This document shows positions 25,118-33,970 of a stretch of 46,262 bases of DNA, piece after piece. The stretch is from CAG-217 sp963638105. Its GTDB lineage: Bacteria; Bacillota; Clostridia; Oscillospirales; Acutalibacteraceae. The notes beneath the pieces are model-generated. The model saw only the letters and a list, made by a program, of their open reading frames with translations, was not told the DNA's origin and did not search any database. Position 1 is the first letter of the stretch; each line of letters starts with the position of its first letter. Where the stretch lies: positions 1 through 46,262 of the forward strand of contig CAVHPP010000016.1 of the NCBI GenBank assembly GCA_963638105.1, in the 5' to 3' direction. The position numbers were made by a program, and so were the translations under genes.

Positions 25118-25705
25118 TTATTCTGCATTGCGCTTTGCCAGCTCGTTGCAGATGATGTGATTAATTTCGTGCACAGCGGTGTCCAAATCATCATTGAGCA
25201 CCTGATATTTGTAGCAGTCCCGGGACTGAAGCTCAACCTTGGCGATCTCCAGCCGGTTGCGGATCACCTCGTCCGTATCGGACATACGTCCCCGCAGGCG
25301 CTGCTCCAAAATCTCAAAATTCGGCGGATACAGGAAAATGGATACACAGTCCGGGCAAATCCGCATTACATTCTTTGCCCCCTGCACCTCGATGATCAAA
25401 AAGCAAACCTTGCCCCGGGCAATGGCCTGCTCCACCCCGGCAATGGGGGTGCCGTAATAGTTGCCGGAATACTCGGCATATTCAAAGAAGCCGCCGTCCG
25501 CGATCATCTTTTCAAAATCCGCGCGGGTCTTGAAAAAATAATTCACGCCGTCCACTTCGCCGGGTCGGGGCGCCCGGGTGGTGGCAGAAACAGACTCAAC
25601 CACATCGTCCCGCAGTGCCTCAATGGCCCGAAAAACCGTGTCTTTGCCGCAACCGCTGGGTGCGGACAAAACAACTAATAAGCCTTTTTTGTTCTCACAA
25701 TGCAT
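25118..25705 (-). CDS. gmk: Guanylate kinase
   Basis: The enzyme phosphorylates GMP to GDP. The 195-residue protein has a P-loop APSGCGKD (15-22), the GMP-binding TTRAPRPGEVDGVNYFF segment, and FLIIEVQGA. The P-loop ends in GKDT rather than GKST. The ATG at 25705 is chosen because GGAGGT lies five bases before it, in preference to an in-frame codon ten positions upstream. It overlaps remA by 11 bases. Confidence 0.97.
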   Translation of the reverse strand: MHCENKKGLLVVLSAPSGCGKDTVFRAIEALRDDVVESVSATTRAPRPGEVDGVNYFFKTRADFEKMIADGGFFEYAEYSGNYYGTPIAGVEQAIARGKVCFLIIEVQGAKNVMRICPDCVSIFLYPPNFEILEQRLRGRMSDTDEVIRNRLEIAKVELQSRDCYKYQVLNDDLDTAVHEINHIICNELAKRNAE

Positions 25706-25946
25706 CGCGCACCTCCGCAGAAAATTTTTCAGCAATTTTGTTCAGATCCAAATAAGACAGGATCACATTGTCACTGTCTGTAATAATGACGCTCATGGTC
25801 TTGCGGCCATGGGTGGCGTCAATGAGTGTTCCTTTTGCTTTGCCATCTTGCACAATGCGCTTGACCGGGGCAGACTCCGGGCTGACAACGGCGATCACCC
25901 GATCCGCATTCACAAGATTGTTAAAGCCGATATTCACCAGTTGCAT
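25695..25946 (-). CDS. remA: RemA-type DNA-binding regulator (DUF370)
   Basis: This 83-residue protein is of the RemA family, which in Bacillus activates biofilm matrix genes by forming a DNA-wrapping ring. The sequence MQLVNIGFNNLVNADRVIAV and the DATHGRKTMSVI motif are characteristic. It is coupled to yicC by a TAATG overlap and overlaps gmk, the same order as in Bacillus. Confidence 0.95.
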   Translation of the reverse strand: MQLVNIGFNNLVNADRVIAVVSPESAPVKRIVQDGKAKGTLIDATHGRKTMSVIITDSDNVILSYLDLNKIAEKFSAEVRDAL

Positions 25947-26824
25947 TATTCGATGTTCTGGATCTGCTCTCTGATTTTTTCTACTTCAGCCTTAATGTCG
26001 ATGACTTTACCGGCGATGGCTACATCACTGGCCTTTGAGCCGATGGTGTTAGCCTCCCGGTTGATTTCCTGCACCAGGAAGTCCATCTTCCTGCCAATGG
26101 GTTCCTCTGCCTCCAGGAATTTGCCCAGCTGGGCAATATGGGAGCGCAGGCGCACCGTTTCCTCCGCCACTGCCACTTTGTCCGCAAAGATAGCCGTTTC
26201 CTGGAGCAAGCGACCCTCGTCCAGTGTCACATCGCCCAGCAGCTCGTGCACCCGGGCAGCCAGCTTTTCATTATATTCCCGCACGGTCTGCGGTGAGCGC
26301 TCTTCCACAAACGCCACACAGTCCAAAATGGTCTGTGCACGCCCGGCCACATCGGCCTTCATCTTGGCGCCCTCTACCTCGCGCATGGCAACAAACTTAT
26401 CCAGCGCAGCGGCAGCCACCGTCTGCACATAGGACCAGATCTTGTCCTCGTCCTCCTCTGCCTTGCGCACCACCAATACATCAGGAAAGCGGGCAATGGC
26501 GGCAGCGCCCCAGTCCTGCTTCGCGCCATAGGTGTCTGCAATCTCTTGCAAAGCGGTGTTGTAAGCACCGGCCAAAGTGTGGTTCACTGCCACCTGGGCG
26601 GCCTCTGTATTCAGCGCCTCAATGCCCACAAAGCAATCCACCTTGCCGCGAGACACCCGACTGTTTACAAAGGACTTGAGCTTATCCTCAATAAAGCCGT
26701 ACTGCCGCGGCACCCGAGAGGAAAACTCAAAATAGCGGTGGTTAACAGACTTCAGCTCCACGGTGATGACATAGCCGTCCATCTCCTGCACCGCACGGCC
26801 GAACCCGGTCATAGATCGTATCAT
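25946..26824 (-). CDS. yicC: YicC family endoribonuclease-like protein
   Basis: YicC proteins are recently described RNases; the Bacillus relative YloC lies in the same operon position. The 292-residue protein begins MIRSMTGFGRA, the exact family start, and ends with REANTIGSKASD and IKAEVEKIREQIQNIE, the family C-terminus. The ATG at 26824 follows GGGGGT by six bases; a 20-codon upstream extension is rejected. It is the first gene of the long operon. Confidence 0.95.
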   Translation of the reverse strand: MIRSMTGFGRAVQEMDGYVITVELKSVNHRYFEFSSRVPRQYGFIEDKLKSFVNSRVSRGKVDCFVGIEALNTEAAQVAVNHTLAGAYNTALQEIADTYGAKQDWGAAAIARFPDVLVVRKAEEDEDKIWSYVQTVAAAALDKFVAMREVEGAKMKADVAGRAQTILDCVAFVEERSPQTVREYNEKLAARVHELLGDVTLDEGRLLQETAIFADKVAVAEETVRLRSHIAQLGKFLEAEEPIGRKMDFLVQEINREANTIGSKASDVAIAGKVIDIKAEVEKIREQIQNIE

Positions 26825-26886
26825 AATATTACCCCCAAAGAACGATATTTTGCGCCCACAGCGCCCTGCGTTCTTTTGTTGCAAAT

Positions 26887-26915
26887 ATTATAGTCGTTCC
26901 CACAGAATAGGTCAA
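26887..26915 (-). promoter_or_regulatory. Sigma-A promoter of the yicC-to-spoVM operon
   Basis: TTGACC (26915-26910) and a perfect TATAAT (26892-26887) are 17 bases apart on the minus strand, about 62 bases upstream of the yicC start codon. Confidence 0.88.
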
Positions 26916-26992
26916 CACTTTGTTCACAGTATGTTTACATTATTCATAATATATTAACATTTGTATTTGTAAAGCGCAGGAATAACCCAAAC

Positions 26993-27280
26993 GGTGCGAT
27001 GTGGGCATCGCACCCTACATAAATTCGTAACGCAAAAAAGTTATAAAACAAAGCCTCCCTTGTAAAGGGTGACTCCCCGCAGTGCGGGGAGATGTCGCGC
27101 AGCGACAGAGGGGACGGGCACCGGTTAGGTGGTGGCAACGCCGCTAGGCGTTGACGGAGGGATTGATGCACTCGCTACGAAACAGTCCCCCGGACTGTTT
27201 CTCCCAAATGCTGACGCATTTGGAGCCTCGTGTCTCTTGCACTGCGTGCAATTCACTCGGGAGCAAGCCCCCGCCCTACG
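26993..27280. repeat. Intergenic element made of consecutive short hairpins
   Basis: Seven perfect short inverted repeats follow one another: 26993-27014 (9-bp stem), 27073-27091 (8), 27094-27106 (5), 27136-27153 (7), 27180-27200 (9), 27204-27223 (7) and 27237-27251 (6), all with loops of three to six bases. CCCTAC occurs near both ends (27013-27018 and 27274-27279). The stretch has an open frame on the minus strand (27171-26944) whose peptide resembles the recurrent mis-called peptides translated from Firmicutes intergenic repeats. It is best read as a multicopy non-coding element, not a gene. Family name and mobility are unknown. Confidence 0.7.
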
Positions 27281-27333
27281 GTTGATTCATTGCACAGCAC
27301 ACAGTCACATCAACTCCCCAACCAAGGCAAAAG

Positions 27334-27363
27334 AAAAAGCAGGAGATTGCTCTCCTGCTTTTT
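27334..27363 (-). terminator. Terminator after the 59-residue peptide gene
   Basis: A 13-bp stem (AAAAAGCAGGAGA at 27334-27346 with TCTCCTGCTTTTT at 27351-27363) closes a four-base loop, with T-runs on both strands. It lies a few bases downstream of the minus-strand stop codon at 27370. Confidence 0.92.
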
Positions 27364-27369
27364 TTTGAT

Positions 27370-27549
27370 TTAATAAGACCCGGTGGGATCGTTGGCATAA
27401 AAGCCGCCGGTGCCCTTTGCGCCGGAATCGTCGCCTACTTCTTCACCGCCTTGGTCAATACCACCGCCGCCTGTGCTGGAGTCGGTGAATACAGTGAAGA
27501 TGTTGAACGCTTCTACCTCCATCTCAGGAGTACTATAACGCTTTTTCAT
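27370..27549 (-). CDS. 59-residue peptide with PE-x-EV start and Gly/Asp-rich tail
   Basis: This small gene starts 18 bases after the stop of the giant secreted protein and is preceded by a strong AAAGGAGG site, so it is clearly translated and co-transcribed. The peptide opens MKKRYSTPEMEVEAF, passes through NIFTVFTDSS, and ends in a tail rich in Gly, Asp and Glu (GGGGIDQGGEEVGDD...) with a final SY. The K-x-Y-x-x-PE-x-EV pattern recalls a loose class of small peptides in Firmicutes whose function is unknown. There is no signal peptide and no cysteine. It could be a leader-like or precursor peptide, an assembly factor for the large protein, or something else; no function is claimed. Confidence 0.8.
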   Translation of the reverse strand: MKKRYSTPEMEVEAFNIFTVFTDSSTGGGGIDQGGEEVGDDSGAKGTGGFYANDPTGSY

Positions 27550-27567
27550 GTTAAATTCCTCCTTTGA

Positions 27568-30500
27568 TTATGCGCCTAAGAAAGCGCTGTTGTCGCAAAT
27601 GTTACCATAGGCAATGCACTGAACCGGTGTGGTCTTTGTGCCACCGGTGATAAGCTTGGTCTCATAAGTGTAAGTGAACTTCACATACGCTCTGGTGTAA
27701 GTGGCAGTTCCAGCCGAATTGGCATTCTTGTAATTCAGAATAAACTGATTACTGAAGTCAATGGGGCTCTTAGCCTTTACCATCTTAACATTCTTGCCGG
27801 CCTGTACGCTGTCTACGGTAAACGCAGCCTCGGTAGCCATGGCGGCATCGCGGGTGTAAAGGGTGCCCATCTCTGTGATCTTCACATCCTCCGGCAGACC
27901 GGTGGTTGCCGCACTGTAAGTGCTGAAGGTGGTGGCCGCAGATTTAGACTTCAGACCAACGCTGAATGCGGTGGGGAACTTATGCTCCAGACTGTAACGA
28001 ATGTCCTTATCGGTATCCAGCCGTACCAGCTGGCCGCCGTCCATCACATAGTACCCGGCTGCACGGATTACATCACCGCGCTCGTCTGTCTCAGCAGACA
28101 GATAATTGACAGTGAAGAATTCCTTGTCAGAGCCGTCAATATAGAAGTCATAAGCGCTGCCGTAGGTGGCAATGGCATACGTGCTGCCTGTCTTCACTGC
28201 CAGTGCATACGCATCGGCAGCCTTAGAAACGGAGACACGCACATCGTAGCCCTTGGCATACAACTGCTCACCGTCCAAAGACACAGTAAATACATCCTGA
28301 CCGTTATACACATAAACCGGGCGCAGGATCACTTGGTTGCCGCCGGCAATCTTGGCCAGCTCAGCCAAAGTGTAAGTGCCGTAGTTGATGTTGTGGGCCT
28401 TGTCGCCCTCCATCACCTGCCAGCCTGCCAGCTTGTAATACGCGGAGCCGGTCAGTGCAACGGCGCTGTCGCCCAGCTGCACCTGCTCCAACTGGGATAC
28501 GGTTACATTGGTATCCTGCAGCAGTGTGCCCTGGTAAACATTGGATCTGTACTGATCCTGAACAGACAGCTGTACCTGATTCTCGGCAGGCGCAGTATCC
28601 GTAGTCAAATAAGCGGTTACCAGAATGCTGTTTGCGGCTGCGTTCTCATTTTGCATACGCAGGGTGTAGGTGGTGCCGTAGTTAAGCACATCCTTCTCCT
28701 TGCCGCCGGCGGTTACGGTCCACTTGTAAACAGAACCGGTCACACCCTCCGGTACAGTAAAGGTACCTACGGTGCCGTAGAAATAAGACTGATCCTTAGA
28801 CACGGTAATGGGCCCGCCGTTGTCTACCACATACTTAAATGTAACAGAGAACTGACGGCGCAGCGTGTCAGAATTGTTGGCCACATTCAGCGCAGTAACC
28901 AAAGCGCTTGTGGTGCTGTCCAGTGCCTTTTGGCCGGGCAGCTCCGTATCGGCAGCGGGCTGGCCGATGTTGCGGTAGCAACTGCCGTTGTACTCTACAT
29001 ACGCCCGGTCATTATTCGTACCGTCCGTATTGTAAGCACCGGCTGCGGACTGAGAGCCCTGGTAGGCCTGTGCCTTAAACACATTGTTCACCTGACCGTC
29101 CGTGTAGCCGTCCTGCGCCAGGTAATCGTCCGTAAAGGCGTTCTTATCCTGGGTGCCCAGTACCACCACGAATGCATCATAAGCGGTGTAGTCCGCCGGG
29201 ACTTCAATGCCCTTAATGGCCGCGTCCAAAGCGTCTTTCTTGGTGTTGATGTCCGTCTGATAGCCGGACAGCTCTGTGGTGGTGCCATATACAGTCTTCG
29301 TGCCTTGCAGCAGGGTTTCCACTTGTACCTCGCCGGTCTTAAACATAGGCTGGTTGGTTTTTTCAGCCTTGGTGTAGGTAGCGTTTGCGTTGGCGTCCTT
29401 ATTATCGGACAGCTTCATAGCCGCCGTGGCCGCGTCGTCAAAGGTCAGCCAAGTAGACAGGGTGTAATTCTGCTGGCGTACCGTCTCGTTATTCTCGTTG
29501 ATCACATCTTTGGTCAAACCATTATTGGAGATCTGTACGCGATCGGAGCCGCCGTACAACTGATTCAGCTGGGTGTAGTCCGCACGCTTCATCAGCTGGG
29601 CATAAGCCAGCACCAGATCGTCATGCAGCTTGGAGGCCGTCTGTGCCTGGTTATCCGCATACGGGTTATTCTTATCGGTGCGGTTTGCCGTTTCCACCGG
29701 GCTCAAGTCCGTATAGTGCTGCTTGGCAGCCTCAAAAGCCTTGATAAACGCGTCGGCACTGGAATCCGTATAGGCGCCGGTGCTGCTGTCGCCGTCCGTT
29801 ACATCGTCATAGGCGTCCTGATAGGTTTTGCCGATGGCAGTGGAGGCGTCCATATCCGCGTCCAGCTTGGTATAGCCCTGGCTATCCAAGCCCTTGGAAT
29901 TTTTAATGGCATGGTCTACAGCAGTGTCAAAGTCCTGGACCAGATCGTTGCGCTTCGCCACAAATTGGTCATAAAACGCACCGCCGTCGGTGGCGTTCAG
30001 GTCTGTCGCCGGGTTCCAAGAGGTGGCAGCGTCCATACCGGACAGGATTTCCATTGCCGTATCCGCAGAGAACCGGGTGATGCTCTGAATCAACTGGTAC
30101 ATATTGGCACCCTGGAACTTATCTACATTCTTAAGCTTCTCGTTAGCGTTGTCCATCAGTGTGGTGGGGCTGGCAGACTTCACATCTACGACATAGATCT
30201 TGGTGGCATCATTGATAATACCTTTACAGTTATTCGCTGCTTTGTCGTAATTATCCTTTTTCCCGTTGGTGTCGCCATAAATACCCCACGGTACGGTATA
30301 GACACCCTCCGGTGAAGTGTTGCCGGTTTTTGTCATACAGCGATCGGGCATAAACTGCAACACATTATACCAAAGGTGCGTAGAGCGATTTGTCATACCA
30401 AATTCACCGGTGGTATGATTCCAGTTGTTCTCCCGATCACCGGCAATATTGTATTTGTCACTGGAAGTAATATAGCCGCTGAAATCCCAATCTGTGGTGG

Positions 30501-33500
30501 AATAGCCTCTCCACATTTGATCCGTAGTCAACAAATTTTCATTGGTTGCGTTAGCTTGCAGATTCGGCTTTCCGCTGCTTTGGGGATAATCGGAAATTAA
30601 GCGGAAATAGGGGTTTGCATTCCCCGATGTAGTTGATTCCGCAGGGAACAAACCGTTTAAGGCGTTTGAATTCCACCCTTCATCACGAATTTGAGACATC
30701 ACAACAGGCATGCACATGATGTTGGTGGTGTCATTCTGGGAACCGTCATACAGAAATACTGCGGAGTTATAGTAAATCTCGTACCGGTTGTTCACAAACG
30801 ACTTTACATCGTTGGAAGCATTTGCCTTACTGGTGGGACCGGCATACAACAGATTTTGAGAATACTTTGCATTGACAGTTTCATAAGCTGAACCATCACC
30901 TTTACCGGTAGCCACCTGGGCACCTACGGTGGAGAATTCCGCCTTATAGGGAGTCATATTTTGAATGGCTGCATACAAATCCGCATTCAGCTTTGCCACA
31001 TATTCCAGATCCGGCACAGCCTCGCCCAGCTTCACCGCGTCCAAATAACGGGACGCCTTGTCGTACAGTTCATAAGCCGGTGCCATATTGGTGAGAATAT
31101 TGGTGGCGGAGAAAGTCTTTATTTTAGACTTAAACAGATCCATGTTCTCACGGATCAGTGCCTCTGCGTACGCGCTGGTGTCCTTAATAAACAGGTCATA
31201 CGCGTTAATAGAGCCGCGGTAAATGTTCACATCGGTGAGCTTACCGGTGGCGCCCTCGCCGTACACCACCTGGCCGCCGGTACCGACGGCCGTGCCGTGG
31301 ATCAGGCTCTGTAAGGTTAAGCCGTTATCCGCATACGTCTTGCACTGCGATTCGCGGGCCTTGTAGGCGTCATACATATACACCTGCTTGCCGTCTATAT
31401 ACACATAAATACGGTCATAACTAATGTACGGTACCACCTGCAAGGTTACATGACTCCACTTATCCGTAGGCAAAGTGAAGGTAGAATCCGACTTAAAGGA
31501 CGAATCTCCGCTCTTGTACTCGATGGTGCCGTCCTCATTGACGCGGAAGTAGTTATCACTTTCGCCGCCCATACGGAATACAGCGCCGTTATCAATGGTA
31601 TCGCCCGGATTATACAGCATGGTATAAGTATAACCGGCAGCCGTGTCTGTCAGATCCTTTACCGGGTCCACCTGGGTGGCCACGCCTGACTTATTCAAAG
31701 GCAGGTAGGTGCCGTACACGGAGTCCGTCTCCGTCGCATAGCCGGCAGCAGTACACGGATCCTTATAGATCACCTGTGTGGTATTGGCGTCATAGTTGGT
31801 CTGCGTTGCCTTCAGCTGATCGGCCTTTGCATTCTCCACATCGCCCAAAGACAGTGCCTGGTCATAAATACAGAAGTCGCTGATGTAACCATCCAGCAGG
31901 TAATATGTGCCGCCGATGGTGGTGGACCAATAGGGGTTCACGCCAAAGGTCAGCTTAGAGGGATTGGCACCGGCGTTCTGGAATACAGCCTTGAACCAAT
32001 CACTGTCCAATACGGAGCCGAAGTTCTCGCCTGTTGTGGAAGAAGAAACCAGCTTGCCGTCAACAAATACGGTAAAGCAACTCTTGGAGATGGAGAACAC
32101 ATAGGAGTGCCACTCATTCTTCGCCAAGCTGCCGCTGGTTTTGGCCTCCGTGCCCTTCTTCATACCGATGGAGCGGTTGTCTGCCTGGTAGGACAGCAAG
32201 TTGAAGTTCTTCGGGTTGCCCTTATTGCCGACACCAATGGAAATATAGTTCCACTTGGGCGAATCAATAAAGTCAAAGATATGGGTATTATCAACGGTAG
32301 CGTCCGTCATATAGGAGTCAAAGGAGATGGTAATACCGCGGTTGATATTGGTGTCGGAGAACATACCGTCCACATTCATCCAAGCAGTAGAAACGCCCTT
32401 TACCTCTTTATCAATGGTTTCATCTGCGGCAGAACCGGCATTGGTCTTCTTACTGTTATCAAAGTGAGCCGCCAGTCGACCGTCCTGCACCACCATATCA
32501 ATACTGCTCACATTACCGCTGTGCTTGGTGGAGCCGTTGTACTCACCAATGTGGTTGCCTTTGCCGGACACATCCTCTCGGGCATTGTTAGAGGTAAAGT
32601 ACCGGGCAACCAAGTGGCTGTTGGCGGTATCGCCGGGCTTCACAGCCGTCTGGGTAGAAGTCGCCTTACCAAACGCCTGGGACAGGTTGTAATACTCCAT
32701 ATCGGAAATAGGAATAATGCAGCCGTGGCTGGGGTTCAGGTGATTGATGGAGCAATTATCCGCAGAAATCTTAGAATAACTCTCAAAATCGGAAGTATAG
32801 GAGAAACCGAAGCCGCCGTCGGAGAAATAATCTACCAGCACGCCGTAGCTGCTTGTGCCGGAGATGGGGAACACCTGCGGGCCTTCTGCTTGCGTGTTGG
32901 AGACGGACTCAAAGATCTTCGCATTGGCAGCATCATATTCGCCGTCAGAATTAGAGGGGCTCTTACCGGTCTTAAAGGTGTACCAAACCTTCTTGGCACC
33001 GGTGCCGGAGGAAGCCTCTTTCTTATACATCATTACATAGCCGTTTTTGTACGGAGTAATATCTGCGTCGATCACACCGTAGCCCGGGTCAAAGAGTACC
33101 TGCTTCTCGCTAAAAGTGCGGAAATCCGTAGTGTAAGAATAATAGATCTTGGCACTCTCATTGGCCGCGGACTCTGCCTCATTGGTGGCGAAGTAGACCA
33201 TATACTTCTTGGCTACCGGGTCCCAAATGGCCTCCGGTGCCCAGCACATATTGGTAATGGTCTTGGAACCGCCGCCCTTGTCCGTGGCAAACTGGGGATT
33301 GGCCAGTTCGTCCCAGGTGATCAGGTCGTTGGACCCCCAGGTGTGCAGACCGGTATTATTATAGTTGTTGGTGGTGTTGGCGTCCGTTGCCACCATATAA
33401 TACTTATACTCTGCACCGTCCTGCGCCTTCATAATATAAGGATCGCGAGAGTGGCCGGTGCCCTGAGAAGCACTTGCCACAGGCACGCCGCCGTTTAAGG

Positions 33501-33729
33501 ACTCGTAATTATAGCCATCCTTAGATACGGCGTAAAAAATGTTCTCACCGTTGGTGGACTTGGCGTCATTTCTAAAATACGCAAACAAGTACGCACCGCT
33601 GGTGCTCTTGGGCAAATTGCTGCTCTCATCTGCGGCAGAAGCGGACAGACCTGCAAAAGGCAGGCTGGTGGCCAGCATCAGCACAGACAGGAACAAAGAC
33701 AACAGCCGTTTGGATACTTTTTTTCCCAT
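27568..33729 (-). CDS. Giant secreted GH43-like protein with two LamG-type domains
   Basis: The 2053-residue protein has a signal peptide (residues 1-34, ending in ASAA). Residues about 45-350 form a five-bladed GH43-like propeller: RDPYIM (candidate base Asp96), CWAPEAIWDP, IDADIT (candidate modulator Asp221/223) and EGPQVF (candidate acid Glu282) match the three catalytic positions of GH43 arabinanases/xylosidases. Two concanavalin-like LamG domains follow (about 375-635 and 690-870). The last 1150 residues are Asn/Asp/Thr-rich and match no domain I recognise; there is no LPXTG motif, dockerin or membrane anchor. The ATG at 33729 is chosen over one five codons upstream because GGAGGT lies seven bases before it. 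A plant glycan substrate is likely but unproven. Confidence 0.88.
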   Translation of the reverse strand: MGKKVSKRLLSLFLSVLMLATSLPFAGLSASAADESSNLPKSTSGAYLFAYFRNDAKSTNGENIFYAVSKDGYNYESLNGGVPVASASQGTGHSRDPYIMKAQDGAEYKYYMVATDANTTNNYNNTGLHTWGSNDLITWDELANPQFATDKGGGSKTITNMCWAPEAIWDPVAKKYMVYFATNEAESAANESAKIYYSYTTDFRTFSEKQVLFDPGYGVIDADITPYKNGYVMMYKKEASSGTGAKKVWYTFKTGKSPSNSDGEYDAANAKIFESVSNTQAEGPQVFPISGTSSYGVLVDYFSDGGFGFSYTSDFESYSKISADNCSINHLNPSHGCIIPISDMEYYNLSQAFGKATSTQTAVKPGDTANSHLVARYFTSNNAREDVSGKGNHIGEYNGSTKHSGNVSSIDMVVQDGRLAAHFDNSKKTNAGSAADETIDKEVKGVSTAWMNVDGMFSDTNINRGITISFDSYMTDATVDNTHIFDFIDSPKWNYISIGVGNKGNPKNFNLLSYQADNRSIGMKKGTEAKTSGSLAKNEWHSYVFSISKSCFTVFVDGKLVSSSTTGENFGSVLDSDWFKAVFQNAGANPSKLTFGVNPYWSTTIGGTYYLLDGYISDFCIYDQALSLGDVENAKADQLKATQTNYDANTTQVIYKDPCTAAGYATETDSVYGTYLPLNKSGVATQVDPVKDLTDTAAGYTYTMLYNPGDTIDNGAVFRMGGESDNYFRVNEDGTIEYKSGDSSFKSDSTFTLPTDKWSHVTLQVVPYISYDRIYVYIDGKQVYMYDAYKARESQCKTYADNGLTLQSLIHGTAVGTGGQVVYGEGATGKLTDVNIYRGSINAYDLFIKDTSAYAEALIRENMDLFKSKIKTFSATNILTNMAPAYELYDKASRYLDAVKLGEAVPDLEYVAKLNADLYAAIQNMTPYKAEFSTVGAQVATGKGDGSAYETVNAKYSQNLLYAGPTSKANASNDVKSFVNNRYEIYYNSAVFLYDGSQNDTTNIMCMPVVMSQIRDEGWNSNALNGLFPAESTTSGNANPYFRLISDYPQSSGKPNLQANATNENLLTTDQMWRGYSTTDWDFSGYITSSDKYNIAGDRENNWNHTTGEFGMTNRSTHLWYNVLQFMPDRCMTKTGNTSPEGVYTVPWGIYGDTNGKKDNYDKAANNCKGIINDATKIYVVDVKSASPTTLMDNANEKLKNVDKFQGANMYQLIQSITRFSADTAMEILSGMDAATSWNPATDLNATDGGAFYDQFVAKRNDLVQDFDTAVDHAIKNSKGLDSQGYTKLDADMDASTAIGKTYQDAYDDVTDGDSSTGAYTDSSADAFIKAFEAAKQHYTDLSPVETANRTDKNNPYADNQAQTASKLHDDLVLAYAQLMKRADYTQLNQLYGGSDRVQISNNGLTKDVINENNETVRQQNYTLSTWLTFDDAATAAMKLSDNKDANANATYTKAEKTNQPMFKTGEVQVETLLQGTKTVYGTTTELSGYQTDINTKKDALDAAIKGIEVPADYTAYDAFVVVLGTQDKNAFTDDYLAQDGYTDGQVNNVFKAQAYQGSQSAAGAYNTDGTNNDRAYVEYNGSCYRNIGQPAADTELPGQKALDSTTSALVTALNVANNSDTLRRQFSVTFKYVVDNGGPITVSKDQSYFYGTVGTFTVPEGVTGSVYKWTVTAGGKEKDVLNYGTTYTLRMQNENAAANSILVTAYLTTDTAPAENQVQLSVQDQYRSNVYQGTLLQDTNVTVSQLEQVQLGDSAVALTGSAYYKLAGWQVMEGDKAHNINYGTYTLAELAKIAGGNQVILRPVYVYNGQDVFTVSLDGEQLYAKGYDVRVSVSKAADAYALAVKTGSTYAIATYGSAYDFYIDGSDKEFFTVNYLSAETDERGDVIRAAGYYVMDGGQLVRLDTDKDIRYSLEHKFPTAFSVGLKSKSAATTFSTYSAATTGLPEDVKITEMGTLYTRDAAMATEAAFTVDSVQAGKNVKMVKAKSPIDFSNQFILNYKNANSAGTATYTRAYVKFTYTYETKLITGGTKTTPVQCIAYGNICDNSAFLGA

Positions 33730-33781
33730 AGAATATACCTCCATAAATCTCTTTCTTTACCAAGCGGGGTAAAAAGCGCGC

Positions 33782-33846
33782 GCTGTTTACTGACGACACA
33801 GCACAGGCGCCAAATCCTGCCGGCAGTGTATGGGTATACTTACCCA
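33782..33846 (-). promoter_or_regulatory. Structured 5' leader of the giant GH43-like gene
   Basis: The transcript from the promoter at 33864-33893 has a leader of about 130 bases. It contains a 6-bp hairpin (TGGGTA at 33831-33836 with TACCCA at 33841-33846) and a weaker 5-bp pairing (GCTGT at 33782-33786 with ACAGC at 33798-33802). No known riboswitch class is recognised. Confidence 0.35.
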
Positions 33847-33863
33847 CACTCATTTACAGAGTA

Positions 33864-33893
33864 ATTATACTACGCTTGAGAATTTCTTGTCAA
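33864..33893 (-). promoter_or_regulatory. Sigma-A promoter of the giant GH43-like gene
   Basis: A perfect TTGACA (33893-33888) and a perfect TATAAT (33869-33864) are separated by 18 bases on the minus strand. Confidence 0.85.
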
Positions 33894-33970
33894 TAGAAAT
33901 TGTAAAATATTTGTTAACTAATTGGATTTTTATGGAAACGCGACAATTATTAGAGCAGTGTCTGTTAATT

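Noticed and set aside
26944..27171. 75-codon minus-strand open frame as a protein gene
   Set aside because: It crosses several hairpins of the intergenic repeat and resembles peptides commonly mis-called from such repeats; there is no ribosome site.
26993..27280. CRISPR array
   Set aside because: The hairpins differ from each other in sequence and have no regular spacers or equal-length repeats.
27982..30315. 777-codon plus-strand open frame opposite the giant gene
   Set aside because: It is a shadow of the GH43-like gene: the real strand has a signal peptide, ribosome site and recognisable domains, while this product is of skewed composition and lacks a ribosome site.
32107..33498. 463-codon plus-strand open frame opposite the giant gene
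   Set aside because: It is antisense to the GH43 and LamG domains and has no family motifs.
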